From Gp6-AA40 sp050742535 (lineage in GTDB: Bacteria > Acidobacteriota > Vicinamibacteria > Vicinamibacterales > UBA2999), in assembly GCA_050742535.1 (NCBI GenBank), contig JBOGIQ010000004.1, positions 1 to 60,718 on the forward strand: a stretch of DNA of 60,718 nt, read 5' to 3'. The notes beneath the pieces were generated by a model. That model did not search any database, was not told the origin of the DNA, and worked only from the letters and a program-made list of their open reading frames with translations. A program made the translations under genes and the position numbers. Positions 1 to 9,942 of the stretch are shown here, piece after piece; the stretch's first letter is position 1, and each line of letters opens with the position of its first letter.

Positions 1-1831
1 GGTAGAGCGCCAGCGCGTCGTCGAGCAGCCCGTGCAGATCGGTCGGCGTTGCCCGCGGCGCCGGCATCCGCGCGAACTGGGAGAACTCGTCGACCAGCCC
101 TTTGAGGGCTTCGACTTCGGTGACGATTGCGGCAGTACACTCGTCAACCAGCGCCCGCGTCGCCTCCGGAGCTCCGGCAAAGTGGCGCTGCAGCCGCTCC
201 GCCGACAATTGGATCGGGGTGAGCGGGTTCTTGATTTCGTGCGCAAGCCGTCGCGCCACCTCACGCCACGCCGCCACTTTCTGCGCGCGGATGAGCGGCG
301 ACACGTCGTCAAAGACGATCACCACGCCGTCGGCCCGTCCTTCCGCCCGCCGCAGCGGCGTGACCATCACCACCAGGTGCAGCTCTCGCCCGTCGCGCGA
401 AATCGAGAGCTCCGTCGGGACGGCGTCGCCCCGGCGCGACCCCCGATCGGTGAGGAGCCGCGCCAGCGGTTCGAGCTCCGGCGATCCGAAGACCGCCGTG
501 GCGCGCAGGCCGTCGACGCGCGAGTCAATCCCCAGCAGCCGCGTCGCCGCTGAGTTCCACGTGCGGATGCGGCCCTCGTTGTCGATCGAGATCACGCCGG
601 TAGCAATGCGGTCGAGAACCGTCTCGACGTATTGCCGCCGGCCTTCGACCTCTTCGTGCTTCCGTTCGAGCTCGACCGCCGATCGCTCCAACCGCCGGCG
701 GCTCGTGGCCAGATCGCCGGCCATCCGGTTGAACGCGTCGATCAGTCCGGCAAACTCGTCGCCGACTTTCACGTCGACACGGTGATCCAGGTGACCCGCG
801 CCGATCTCGTCGGCGGCTGTCGCGAGCATCTGAACCGGCCGCGTAATCCGCTTGGCGAGGTAGAGTCCGAGCCACGTGGCGGCAACGAGAATCATCAGCG
901 TCAGCATCAGGAAGAACGCGAGATACACGCTGGACAGCGCGGGCTTCTGAACTTCGAGCTGGCGGTAATCCTCGTAGGCGGCGGTGAGGCTGCGCGCGCG
1001 CGCGGCGAACTCGCCGGTCAGGTATTCACTGGCGATCAGCACGCCACGCACAGGACCGCCGTTGGCCGCGCGGATTGGTGTTGCGGTACGGACGAGATCC
1101 CCGCCGTCAGGCACGTCGAGCTGCTCCACCAGATCGCCGGCGCGGCCGCTCTGCGCCACCTGCCGCGCCAGCTGCTCGACGCGGGCGCGCGAGTAGTTGC
1201 GCGGCACCACCGGCGCCGCTACTTGGAGACGCGGCGGCAGCTCGAGCTGTCCGCGTGGACCGACCCGGTAAATCTCGACGAGATCGAGCCGCTCCTGCGC
1301 CACGTCGGGAGCGACGATGTCCCGTGCCGTCTCGCCCTCCGCAGCCAGATCCACCGCGGCCAGCCGCCGGGCGAGACGCTGCGACACCGATGCAATCACA
1401 CGCTGCCGCTCGCGGTAGTAATCGCTGGCGATGTCGCGCGCCGACGACAGCATCGTGGCCATTGGCGCGTTGAAGAAGCGATCGATGTTGTTGCGGATGA
1501 GTTCGCTGCCGACGATGAGCACCAGGACGGCTGGAATGAGCGTCATGCCGAGCAGCGCCATCACCAGCCGGGTCCGGAAACGGGCGAACGGGATCGCCTT
1601 TCGCTGCTCGACGACAAGCTTGATGACATTGCGCGCCAGCACGAACAGCAGCGCCAGCAGCATCGTCAAGTTGGTGGCGAAGAGAGCGTAGAGAACGAAC
1701 TCCGCGAGGACGTCCGGGGCGACCGCAGACGCGCGGTTCGCCAGCACCAGGAAGCCCGCCAGCGCGGCGATCAGCGCCACGATCCCGATCAGGATCAGCT
1801 TGGTGTTGTCGAGGAACGGCTTGCGCCCCAC
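1..1831 (-). CDS. ntrY: NtrY-like sensor histidine kinase (3' end cut off by window)
   Basis: Membrane sensor kinase of the NtrY family, expected to phosphorylate an NtrX-type sigma54 response regulator. The 610 visible residues contain: three N-terminal membrane helices (about 11-31, 43-66, 88-108), an extracytoplasmic region to about 300, a further helix (302-325), HAMP (322-375), a PAS domain (400-510) and the HisKA box LAHEIKNPLTPIQLSAERL with phospho-acceptor His531. The sequence leaves the window inside the HisKA region, so the ATPase domain is not seen. The GTG start at 1831 follows AAGGAA, which overlaps the end of nrdR, so the two are probably cotranscribed. The ligand is unknown; nitrogen sensing is only the family precedent. 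Confidence 0.88.
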   Translation of the reverse strand, partial: MGRKPFLDNTKLILIGIVALIAALAGFLVLANRASAVAPDVLAEFVLYALFATNLTMLLALLFVLARNVIKLVVEQRKAIPFARFRTRLVMALLGMTLIPAVLVLIVGSELIRNNIDRFFNAPMATMLSSARDIASDYYRERQRVIASVSQRLARRLAAVDLAAEGETARDIVAPDVAQERLDLVEIYRVGPRGQLELPPRLQVAAPVVPRNYSRARVEQLARQVAQSGRAGDLVEQLDVPDGGDLVRTATPIRAANGGPVRGVLIASEYLTGEFAARARSLTAAYEDYRQLEVQKPALSSVYLAFFLMLTLMILVAATWLGLYLAKRITRPVQMLATAADEIGAGHLDHRVDVKVGDEFAGLIDAFNRMAGDLATSRRRLERSAVELERKHEEVEGRRQYVETVLDRIATGVISIDNEGRIRTWNSAATRLLGIDSRVDGLRATAVFGSPELEPLARLLTDRGSRRGDAVPTELSISRDGRELHLVVMVTPLRRAEGRADGVVIVFDDVSPLIRAQKVAAWREVARRLAHEIKNPLTPIQLSAERLQRHFAGAPEATRALVDECTAAIVTEVEALKGLVDEFSQFARMPAPRATPTDLHGLLDDALALY

Positions 1832-1837
1832 TACGTT

Positions 1838-2296
1838 TTATTCCTTGGCGCTAAGAAGATCCTTGAGCTCGTTCATGAACTCGCCCACGTCACGGAACGA
1901 GCGGTACACGGAGGCGAAACGCACGTAGGCGACCTTGTCCAGCCGCTTCAGCTCCTCCATGACGATGGCGCCCACTTCCTCGGTGCCCATTTCCTTTTCG
2001 GGACGATCCTGCAGGCGCGCTTCGATTTTGTCGGCGACGGATTCGATGGCGGCGATGCTCACGGGACGCTTCTCGCACGCTTTCAGCAGCCCGGCGACGA
2101 GCTTCTGACGCTCGAAGCGCTCGCGCGTTCCGTCCTTCTTGACCACCATGTACGGGATTTCGTCGATCCGCTCGTAGCTCGTGAAACGCCGGCCGCAATC
2201 AAGACACTCGCGCCGCCGGCGAATCACTTCGCCTTCCTTGCTTTCACGCGAGTCGACGACCTTATCGCCGAGATGACCGCAGAACGGGCATTTCAT
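1838..2296 (-). CDS. nrdR: Transcriptional repressor NrdR
   Basis: NrdR (152 aa, usual length) senses ATP/dATP and represses ribonucleotide reductase genes. It shows the N-terminal zinc ribbon with cysteine pairs at residues 3/6 (MKCPFCG) and 31/34 (CLDCGRRF), followed by an ATP-cone from about 47 to 137 (PYMVVKKDGTRERFERQKL onward). It starts with ATG inside the 3' end of the upstream membrane gene (35-base overlap) and ends 6 bases before the GTG of the ntrY-like gene. The three genes therefore look like one transcript. No nrd gene or NrdR box was noticed here. Confidence 0.96.
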   Translation of the reverse strand: MKCPFCGHLGDKVVDSRESKEGEVIRRRRECLDCGRRFTSYERIDEIPYMVVKKDGTRERFERQKLVAGLLKACEKRPVSIAAIESVADKIEARLQDRPEKEMGTEEVGAIVMEELKRLDKVAYVRFASVYRSFRDVGEFMNELKDLLSAKE

Positions 2297-3356
2297 CAGA
2301 ATCCGTCACTTCCTGCTTCTGCTCGTCCGCCACTTCCTGTTTCTGTTCGCTCGCGGTACCGGCCAGCGCCTGGAGACGGCCGAAGCTGAGGCCATCCTGC
2401 GCCATGAACAGCAGGCCGAGCAGGAGCACGGGCATGAAAGCGATGGCATGAACCACGATGGCCGCCGCCACGGCCTGATCGTTCGGCGCACCGAAGAACG
2501 ACGTCACGCCAAAGCGATAGGCCTCGTGATAGCTGCCGACGCCCCCCGGCGTCGGAACCGCGACACCGACCACGAGAAACAGCTGCAGAAGGAACGTACC
2601 GACAAACGGGAGTTCGATCTCGAACGCGCGCGTCACGGCCCACGTCTCGCCGGCAATGGCAATCCACAGCGGAAAGGACCAGAGCAGCGCAATCAGAAAC
2701 CCCCGCGGCTCGCGTGCGACGGCGAACCCCAGGCTGAACGTCCGGGCCAGTTCACCCATTTGCCGCGCAATGCGGCGCGGCAGCACACGTTCGGTCGAAT
2801 GCACGAGCGTCCCGATTCGCTCCGGGTGTGAAGCCAGGACCCACATGATGACCAGCAGCGCCACCGCGATCGCGCCGCCGACCGCGGCGGAAAACTCGAC
2901 CAGTCCGACGAGACGCGGCGCCCACGCCGACGTATCGGCGAAACCCCAGACGTAAATTGCCATCAGCGCGAGCACCGCGATGAGGTCCAGCACCCGCTCC
3001 ATCACGATGGTGGCGAACGTCGACGTGAACGGCAGACCGTCCTGACGGGCCACCAGATATGGCCGCAGGAGATCGCCGACGCGCGCCGGAAGGATCGAGA
3101 GTGCGGCGAAGCCGATCACGCCGGCGCGGAAAACGGTGCGGAAGCGCGTATGGCCGATCGGCGCCAGCAACTGCTGCCACCGGAAGGTCCGGATCCAGAA
3201 TGTCGCGGCCACGAACAGCAGCGCCAGCAGCAGCAGGCTGACTCGCGCCGTGCGTACATGACGCCACACGTCGGCGAGGTTCGCATCGCGAAGGAACCAG
3301 GCGAGAAGGGCAATCGCCAGAAGCGACACCGCCGCCGTACGGATACGTGAGCTCAC
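2262..3356 (-). CDS. Flippase-like / LPG-synthase-TM family integral membrane protein
   Basis: A 364-residue polytopic membrane protein of the lysylphosphatidylglycerol-synthase transmembrane (YbhN/AglD2-like) family, often annotated as flippase-like. Helices begin at residue 6 and continue to about 335. Family-like segments include FRTVFRAGVIGFAALSILPA and VAVPTPGGVGSYHEAYRFG. The soluble aminoacyl-transferase half of true MprF is absent, so lipid lysinylation is not implied. The tail carries two copies of an EQKQEV motif and overlaps the start of nrdR in another frame. The substrate is unknown. Confidence 0.82.
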   Translation of the reverse strand: MSSRIRTAAVSLLAIALLAWFLRDANLADVWRHVRTARVSLLLLALLFVAATFWIRTFRWQQLLAPIGHTRFRTVFRAGVIGFAALSILPARVGDLLRPYLVARQDGLPFTSTFATIVMERVLDLIAVLALMAIYVWGFADTSAWAPRLVGLVEFSAAVGGAIAVALLVIMWVLASHPERIGTLVHSTERVLPRRIARQMGELARTFSLGFAVAREPRGFLIALLWSFPLWIAIAGETWAVTRAFEIELPFVGTFLLQLFLVVGVAVPTPGGVGSYHEAYRFGVTSFFGAPNDQAVAAAIVVHAIAFMPVLLLGLLFMAQDGLSFGRLQALAGTASEQKQEVADEQKQEVTDSDEMPVLRSSRR

Positions 3357-3478
3357 ATCAGAGGCCCGGGAAGCTCACACAATATATCAGGCCGATCGGC
3401 GGCGAGTGCCGTTCCTCTTGCGTACGGTTGCGACCGCCGACGCGTCCCGGTAAGATCGCCGGCCTCCCAGGAAATCGC

Positions 3479-4378
3479 GTGCCTCCCGCTGCTCCCCTGC
3501 TTGAAACACGGTTGAGTGGCCTTGTTCCTCACCGGCAAGGCAAGGTGCGCGACATCTTCGATCTCGACGACTCGCTGCTGATGGTCGCGACGGATCGAAT
3601 CTCGGCGTTCGATTACGTTCTTGGCTCCGGCATTCCCGACAAGGGCAAGGTCCTGACGCAGCTGTCGGCGTTCTGGTTCGAGAAAACCAGCAGCATCGTG
3701 CCGAATCATCTGCTCACGATGGATGTGCGCGAATATCCGCAGGACGTGCGGCCGTACTCAGACATCCTGTCCGGCCGCTCGATGCTGGTCCGAAAGACCA
3801 ACCCCGTGCCGATCGAATGCGTGGCCCGCGGGTATCTGTCCGGTTCGGGATGGAAGGAATACCAGGCAAACGGCGCGGTGTGCGGAATCACCCTGCCATC
3901 CGGCCTGCGTGAATCCGCCCGCCTGCCCGAACCGATCTTCACCCCGGCGACCAAAGCGGCCACAGGCCACGACATCAACATCAGTGAAGCCGACGCGTCG
4001 GACCTGGTCGGCCGCGACCTGATTCAGCGGCTGCGCCAGTTGACGATCGAGCTCTATGAGTTCGGGGCCGCGCATGCGGAGTCATGCGGCATCATCCTTG
4101 CCGACACGAAGTTCGAGTTCGGCCTGACCGAAACAAACGAAATCATCCTTATCGACGAAGCGCTGACGCCTGATTCCTCGCGCTACTGGCCGCAGGATCA
4201 GTACGCGCCAGGGGGACCGCAGCCGAGCTTCGACAAACAGTACGTGCGCGATTACCTCGAGCAGATTCGGTGGAACAAGCAGCCGCCGGTGCCCTCACTG
4301 CCGGACGAGGTCATCGCCCGCACCCGTCAGAAATATGTCGAGGCGTACCGCCGCCTTACCGGGAAGGAACTCGCGTGA
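3479..4378 (+). CDS. purC: Phosphoribosylaminoimidazole-succinocarboxamide synthase
   Basis: SAICAR synthase (299 aa) joins CAIR and aspartate using ATP in de novo purine synthesis. Visible signatures are GKVRDIFDL near residue 21, TDRISAFDYVLGSGIPDKGK, RGYLSGSGWKEY and the late TPDSSRYW segment; the length fits the longer form of the family. I chose GTG at 3479 because AGGAAA lies 5 bases upstream and homology begins just after it. A longer reading back to 3347 would add 44 residues that look non-coding. The stop overlaps the next ATG by one base (TGATG), implying translational coupling to the Fis-type gene. Confidence 0.95.
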   Translation: MPPAAPLLETRLSGLVPHRQGKVRDIFDLDDSLLMVATDRISAFDYVLGSGIPDKGKVLTQLSAFWFEKTSSIVPNHLLTMDVREYPQDVRPYSDILSGRSMLVRKTNPVPIECVARGYLSGSGWKEYQANGAVCGITLPSGLRESARLPEPIFTPATKAATGHDINISEADASDLVGRDLIQRLRQLTIELYEFGAAHAESCGIILADTKFEFGLTETNEIILIDEALTPDSSRYWPQDQYAPGGPQPSFDKQYVRDYLEQIRWNKQPPVPSLPDEVIARTRQKYVEAYRRLTGKELA

Positions 4379-4593
4379 TGCCGCTCAAAGAACAACTTGA
4401 AGGACTGATTGACGCGATGGTGGCGAAAGGCGTGCGCTACACCGACGCGCAGCGGGAGTTCGAGAAGAAGTTCATCGCCCACGTGCTTTCTCAGTCCGAC
4501 GGAAACCTCGGCAAAGCAGCCGAGGTCCTCGGAATTCATCGCAATACGCTGACCCGTAAGATCACGGAGTACCGCCTCAAGAGAAGTGCTTGA
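4378..4593 (+). CDS. Small Fis-family helix-turn-helix protein
   Basis: A 71-residue protein that is almost entirely a Fis-type DNA-binding domain. The C-terminal part, KAAEVLGIHRNTLTRKI, is the typical helix-turn-helix also found at the end of sigma54 activators, preceded by a short dimerisation-like helix (PLKEQLEGLIDAMVAKG). It overlaps the purC stop by one base. It could be a nucleoid or purine-operon regulator; its target cannot be read from the sequence. Confidence 0.85.
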   Translation: MPLKEQLEGLIDAMVAKGVRYTDAQREFEKKFIAHVLSQSDGNLGKAAEVLGIHRNTLTRKITEYRLKRSA

Positions 4594-4699
4594 GATCATC
4601 TGAAGCCGAGTCGGGCGGACCCCGTCGGGTCCGCCTGGCGGGCCTGACAAGGCCCGCCCCACGATCATCGGGCTGGCAGCGAGGCGGACCCGCCAGGCA
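4594..4699 (+). terminator. Two tandem GC-rich hairpins after the Fis-type gene
   Basis: Two perfect 9-bp stems stand side by side. GGCGGACCC at 4614-4622 pairs with GGGTCCGCC at 4627-4635 across a CGTC loop. GGCGGGCCT at 4637-4645 pairs with AGGCCCGCC at 4650-4658 across a GACA loop. A broken third copy (GGCGGACCCGCC) follows near 4683. There is no T-tract, so they may be REP-like repeats or RNA-stabilising hairpins rather than classic terminators. Confidence 0.6.
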
Positions 4700-4729
4700 T
4701 TGACATCGGTTTTTCCCGCCAATTAAACT
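4700..4729 (+). promoter_or_regulatory. Housekeeping promoter of groES-groEL
   Basis: A perfect -35 TTGACA (4700-4705) is followed after 18 bases by a -10-like TAAACT (4724-4729). The CIRCE operator begins at the end of the -10, so bound repressor would cover the transcription start. The groES start codon is at 4814, leaving a leader of roughly 80 bases. Confidence 0.75.
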
Positions 4730-4755
4730 TGGCAGTCGCGCCTATCGAGTGCTAG
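4729..4755 (+). promoter_or_regulatory. CIRCE operator (HrcA binding site)
   Basis: The left arm TTGGCAGTC (4729-4737), a 9-base spacer (4738-4746) and the right arm GAGTGCTAG (4747-4755) match the CIRCE consensus TTAGCACTC-N9-GAGTGCTAA, with two changes in the left arm and one in the right. The right arm also forms a perfect 14-bp palindrome, GAGTGCTAGCACTC (4747-4760), so a third, intact half-site follows. The position at the promoter start predicts heat-inducible control of groESL by HrcA; hrcA itself is not in the window. Confidence 0.8.
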
Positions 4756-4813
4756 CACTCAGAGCGGCCGCGCCGCAAGACATCACCTGTCAAAGTTTCG
4801 GAGCCGAAGAGAC

Positions 4814-5107
4814 ATGAAAGTCAGACCGCTACACGACCGCATCATCGTTCAGCGCCTCGAAGAAGGCGAACAGAAGATCGGGGGAATCATCATCCCCGAC
4901 ACCGCCAAGGAAAAGCCGCAGCAGGGCAAGGTCATCGCCGTCGGCAAGGGCAAGGTCAAGGAAGACAACAGCCGCCAGCCGCTCGACGTGAAGGACGGCG
5001 ACACCATCCTGTTCGGGAAGTACTCGGGCCAGGACATCAAGATTGACGGCGAGGAATACCTCATCATGCGCGAGGAAGAAGTCCTCGCCGTGCTCGACTC
5101 GAAGTAG
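4814..5107 (+). CDS. groES: Co-chaperonin GroES
   Basis: The 97-residue, 10-kDa chaperonin that caps GroEL. It has the canonical start MKVRPLHDRIIVQRLEE, the mobile loop near EQKIGGIIIPDTAKEKPQ (residues 20-37) and the conserved ending EEYLIMREEEVLAVL. It lies 14 bases before groEL and is controlled from the promoter/CIRCE region at 4700-4760. Confidence 0.98.
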   Translation: MKVRPLHDRIIVQRLEEGEQKIGGIIIPDTAKEKPQQGKVIAVGKGKVKEDNSRQPLDVKDGDTILFGKYSGQDIKIDGEEYLIMREEEVLAVLDSK

Positions 5108-5121
5108 GGAGTTCACGAGAC

Positions 5122-6756
<1,635 letters not shown>

Positions 6757-6860
6757 GCCTAAGGCCTAGGGCCTAAGGCCCAAGGGCTGGTCAAGTCAGG
6801 AGGCCTAAGGCTGAGAGAGGAACAGGCTTCGTTCTTCTCTTGGGCCTTAGGCCTTTTTTC
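6757..6860 (+). terminator. groEL terminator built from repeated GGCCTAAG words
   Basis: Directly after the groEL stop, GGCCTAAGGCCTAGGGCC-like words repeat. The block GGCCTAAGGCCCAAG at 6770-6784 is perfectly complementary (15 bp) to CTTGGGCCTTAGGCC at 6839-6853, which is followed by six T residues. The loop of about 54 bases carries another GGCCTAAGGC copy. It would act as an intrinsic terminator, and its read-through product would be antisense to the convergent gene at 6873-7283. Confidence 0.8.
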
Positions 6861-6872
6861 TTTGGCCTCTGT

Positions 6873-7283
6873 TTACAGAATCGCGAAGATATCGACAACG
6901 ACGCCGTTGTTGTAGATCACGGCGTGTCCTTCGAAGACGCCGCGCGAGTAACCGCTCGGCAGCGGCAGCAGACCCTTTTCAACGTTCGACGGGAATGCCT
7001 GCATCTTCTTCTCCCAGCCCGGAGGCAGCGAACCGCCGCGTGCCACTTTCTTCAGCAGCCCCGGGGGGAGGTTGCGATACTGCGGCGCATAGTGCGCCTT
7101 GATGACCTCGATCTCGCGCGGCGCCCAGATGATGCTGGCGCGGACGACGATGTCGACGTCACTTGCACGTTTGTCGGCTGTTCTGGCAACTTTGAAATTC
7201 GTGTTACCACGGCCCTGACCCGCGTGGACAGGCGCGATCCCCACAAACAGGCCGGTAATCACGAGACAAATCAGCGATCTCAT
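6873..7283 (-). CDS. Secreted RcnB/CigR-like protein
   Basis: A 136-residue exported protein with signal peptide MRSLICLVITGLFVGIAPVHA. The mature part has the LPPG-rich layout known from CigR/RcnB-like periplasmic proteins: YRNLPPGLLKKV, SLPPGWEKKM, PLPSGYSRGVF, then a hydrophobic ending GHAVIYNNGVVVDIFAIL. The start at 7283 is preferred over one 33 bases upstream because GGGAGGGG lies 6-7 bases before it and the signal peptide begins there. The function in this organism is unknown; it probably acts at the outer envelope. Confidence 0.68.
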   Translation of the reverse strand: MRSLICLVITGLFVGIAPVHAGQGRGNTNFKVARTADKRASDVDIVVRASIIWAPREIEVIKAHYAPQYRNLPPGLLKKVARGGSLPPGWEKKMQAFPSNVEKGLLPLPSGYSRGVFEGHAVIYNNGVVVDIFAIL

Positions 7284-7340
7284 AGATGCCCCTCCCAGGC
7301 AGTGCTGACTCGGCACTGCAGAAGGGCTGCCGGAACGAGT

Positions 7341-7481
7341 CGTTCGGATCGTGCGGATCGTTCGAGACGTTCGAGTCCTTCTAAGGCCGTTCGAGTCGCT
7401 TCGTCGGCGTGCGTGACGTTTCGCGCACTTTTGAACGAGAGAACGCCCCGAACGGTTCGAACGATCCGAACGATCCGAACG
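7341..7481. repeat. Inverted GTTCGAAC/GATCC word tract downstream of tonB gene
   Basis: The gap between the tonB-family stop (7501) and the next gene start (7283) is made of varied GTTCGAAC and GGATCGTTCG words. The 24 bases at 7341-7364 match the reverse complement of 7458-7481 at 23 of 24 positions, so the transcript could form a long hairpin with a loop of about 93 bases. Extra GTTCGA copies lie inside the loop and in the right flank up to 7500. Confidence 0.75.
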
Positions 7482-7500
7482 GTTCGAACGATCCGAGCGT

Positions 7501-8160
7501 TCAATTCAACGTGAACGTCACCGTCACCGACATGATTACCTGCACCGGTACGCCGTTCAGCAACGTTGGCGTGAACCTCCACTGACGGACGGCATCAGTG
7601 GCCGCTGCGTCGAGCAATGGCACCGATCTCAGCACCTTGACGTCACGCACGGATCCGTCTTCGGCAATCAGTGCTTCGAGAATCACGACGCCGCTGATCT
7701 TGGCTTGCTGGGCGATGGGCGGATACAACGGCGCGACGTGATGCACCTTCTGCGGCGAGCGGACGACGCCGCCGGGACGCACCGGTGGTGGCGGGACGGC
7801 TGGACGCGGAGCGGGCGGAGGCGGCGCGATGTCACTCACGCCGCCGACCGGATCGCCGAGGGCGCCGATGATCGTGTCCGTGTCGGTCAGCGCGGTGTCG
7901 AATGGAACGAGGATTCCCGGCGCGATCGAATCGGGCTCGCGCAGCGGCACTACGTTGTTATTGACCGCTGGCGGCGATGACGTGCGTGCCGGCGGCGCCG
8001 GCGGTGGCTGCACCTCCGGCAATTCGGACGAGACCATCGCGAACATCGTGTTCTCTGGTGGAGCCGGCAGCTCGGTCGTGGCAAAGAGCCGCACGACCAT
8101 CGCCGCTCCGATCATCAAGGTGTGTACGACGAACGAGAAGACAAAGGTTCTGGTGCGCAT
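7501..8160 (-). CDS. TonB-family energy transducer
   Basis: A 219-residue TonB-family protein. It has a short cytoplasmic start, one membrane anchor (about 5-27, FVFSFVVHTLMIGAAMVVRLF), a proline-rich periplasmic spacer (APPPPAPRPAVPPPPVRPG), and the TonB C-terminal domain from about 140: HVAPLYPPIAQQAKISGVVI, AEDGSVRDVKVLRS, AVRQWRFTP. ATG at 8160 is preferred because GGAGG stands 5 bases upstream. No exbB or exbD lies nearby. GTTCGAAC-type repeats flank the gene on both sides. Confidence 0.88.
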   Translation of the reverse strand: MRTRTFVFSFVVHTLMIGAAMVVRLFATTELPAPPENTMFAMVSSELPEVQPPPAPPARTSSPPAVNNNVVPLREPDSIAPGILVPFDTALTDTDTIIGALGDPVGGVSDIAPPPPAPRPAVPPPPVRPGGVVRSPQKVHHVAPLYPPIAQQAKISGVVILEALIAEDGSVRDVKVLRSVPLLDAAATDAVRQWRFTPTLLNGVPVQVIMSVTVTFTLN

Positions 8161-8230
8161 CGGGCCTCCATATGGAAGGCCCATCGCCGGCGTGGGCGTC
8201 TTTAAACTTCGACACCGGATCCTTTGAATT

Positions 8231-8262
8231 GTTCGAATCGTTCGAACCGTTCGAGTCGTTCG
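8231..8262. repeat. 9-base GTTCGAANC direct repeat
   Basis: Three full copies and a partial fourth of a 9-base unit (GTTCGAATC, GTTCGAACC, GTTCGAGTC, GTTCG) lie between the MFS stop and the tonB-family start. The same word builds the tract at 7341-7500 on the other side of the tonB gene. Confidence 0.75.
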
Positions 8263-8266
8263 CGTT

Positions 8267-9859
8267 CTACGACTGCCGTTCTTCGACGAGTTCTTCGAGC
8301 GGCCGCCCGCGTGTTTCGAGTCCGCGCATCGCCACGGCAAGAGCGGCGAGTGCCATGGGAATCGACACCAGCAGCGCCGGACGAAGCATGCCCGTGGACA
8401 CGCTGATCAGTCCGGTCACCGTTGCAACCGCGCCGAGCAGGCCACCAAGCTTCGTGCTGCCGGCCGACACACCGCTGCCGGTGCCGCGCAGACGCGTCGG
8501 GAAGACTTCGGCGGTGTACGGCGAAAGCATCGCAATCACACCACCGGTCGCCGTGTAGAGCAGCGCGAGCATCGAGACCATCGCCAGGCGGTTACTGGTG
8601 GCGGATGGTGCGATCCAGGCCAGTCCGACCGCGCACGCGATCGAGGCCAGGGCAAAGGCCATCATGCTGCGCCGGCTGCTCCACATCCCGTAGGCGTAAG
8701 CGACGAGAACCGTTCCGGGAATCGCCACGACGGCCGACAGGAACAGCAGATAGGAGGACGAGGCAGCGCTGAAGCCGGCGCTGCGCAGGAATGTCGGCAG
8801 AAACGAAATGAACCCCCAGTTCACGATGCCCCACGCCAGCCCGTAGGCAAGCACGACGGTCGTCTGCGTCAGGAATGGCCGCTGAAAGAGCGCGCGGATC
8901 TCGTTCCACTGGAGAGGCGGCTTGCGCATCTGCAGCTCCGTTGTGGACGGTGGACCAATTTCGATCGCCACGCCATAGCGGGCCATCACGGCGCGTGCTT
9001 CGTCGATGCGGCCCCGGTCGAGCAGAAACCGCGGTGACTCCGGAATCCAGCGATTCAGGATCAGCATCAGGATCCCGGTGGGCAGATTCATCAGCCAGAG
9101 AACGCGCCACGACCACGCCGGCTCGAGCAGCGCGGCGAGACCGGCCGCCGCGAGCGTCCCGCCGACCGTCCCCATGCCGCCGTGCAGGACGACCAGCCAT
9201 CCGCGCGATTTCGCCGGCACCGATTCGGCCATCAGCGCGTAGACAATCGGCAGCATCCCGCCGGCGGCGAGCCCCATGAGGAAACACATCACCAGGTTCG
9301 CGGCAAATGACGGCATCGCGCCGCAGATCGCGGTGCCGATGAACATCAGCGACGCCAGCAGGAGGGCGGCTCGGCGGCCGAGGCGATCGGCCAGCACGCC
9401 CCAGACCACGGATCCGATGGTGGTGCCGGTCAGCGCGCAGATGAGGAGCCAGGCCGTGCGCGACGGCGGAATGCCGTATTCCGACGACATGCCTGGAATG
9501 ACGAAGCCGAGCGTCGCCGGCTTCATCACGTCGATGACAAGCGCCACGCCAAGAACGAACAGCAGACCCCAGTGCGCGCCCGTCAGCGCGGCGTCATCGA
9601 TCGCGCGGAGGTGATAGGTCGGCGGTCTACGGGCGGCGGCCGGCACCGGAGCGAGCAGACCCCAGGTGGCGAGTACCATCCCAGCCGCCACGAAGAACAT
9701 GCCGGCGATCATCACGCGGCCCATCGGCATCCCGGCCATGTGGAAGTTCATGCTCCCGGCGGCCAGATAGTCGGGAAGATGCGCGAGCACGCCAAGGGTC
9801 ACGAGCGTGGCTCCGCTCCAGAACGCCGCGGGGCGATGAAAGCTGATGCCTGTTGTCAC
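8267..9859 (-). CDS. MFS transporter (sugar-porter/AAHS-like)
   Basis: A 530-residue major facilitator. The canonical 12-helix core starts near residue 95. It shows the loop 2-3 motif GVLADRLGRRAALL and PESPRFLLDRGR after helix 6, typical of the sugar-porter and aromatic-acid porter branches, and ends with EVFPTRLRGTGSG. About 90 extra N-terminal residues add two or three hydrophobic segments, which is unusual. The GTG start at 9859 has no strong Shine-Dalgarno sequence. The substrate cannot be told from the sequence. Confidence 0.82.
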   Translation of the reverse strand: MTTGISFHRPAAFWSGATLVTLGVLAHLPDYLAAGSMNFHMAGMPMGRVMIAGMFFVAAGMVLATWGLLAPVPAAARRPPTYHLRAIDDAALTGAHWGLLFVLGVALVIDVMKPATLGFVIPGMSSEYGIPPSRTAWLLICALTGTTIGSVVWGVLADRLGRRAALLLASLMFIGTAICGAMPSFAANLVMCFLMGLAAGGMLPIVYALMAESVPAKSRGWLVVLHGGMGTVGGTLAAAGLAALLEPAWSWRVLWLMNLPTGILMLILNRWIPESPRFLLDRGRIDEARAVMARYGVAIEIGPPSTTELQMRKPPLQWNEIRALFQRPFLTQTTVVLAYGLAWGIVNWGFISFLPTFLRSAGFSAASSSYLLFLSAVVAIPGTVLVAYAYGMWSSRRSMMAFALASIACAVGLAWIAPSATSNRLAMVSMLALLYTATGGVIAMLSPYTAEVFPTRLRGTGSGVSAGSTKLGGLLGAVATVTGLISVSTGMLRPALLVSIPMALAALAVAMRGLETRGRPLEELVEERQS

Positions 9860-9942
9860 CGGCGGGATTGGACTATGGCGTCTGCAGGGGGTGCAATAGC
9901 TGAAAAGCGCTAGCCTATCGACTAGGGGGCCCTCCGGCGCAG

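Noticed and set aside
632..2389. A 585-codon plus-strand open frame
   Set aside because: It is antisense to the NtrY-like kinase and nrdR, both clear by motif. Its residues are Arg/His/Asp-rich, as expected from the reverse of GC-rich coding DNA.
7440..7500. tRNA-like GGTTCGAAC motif
   Set aside because: The motif repeats several times in the tract with no acceptor, D or anticodon stems around it.
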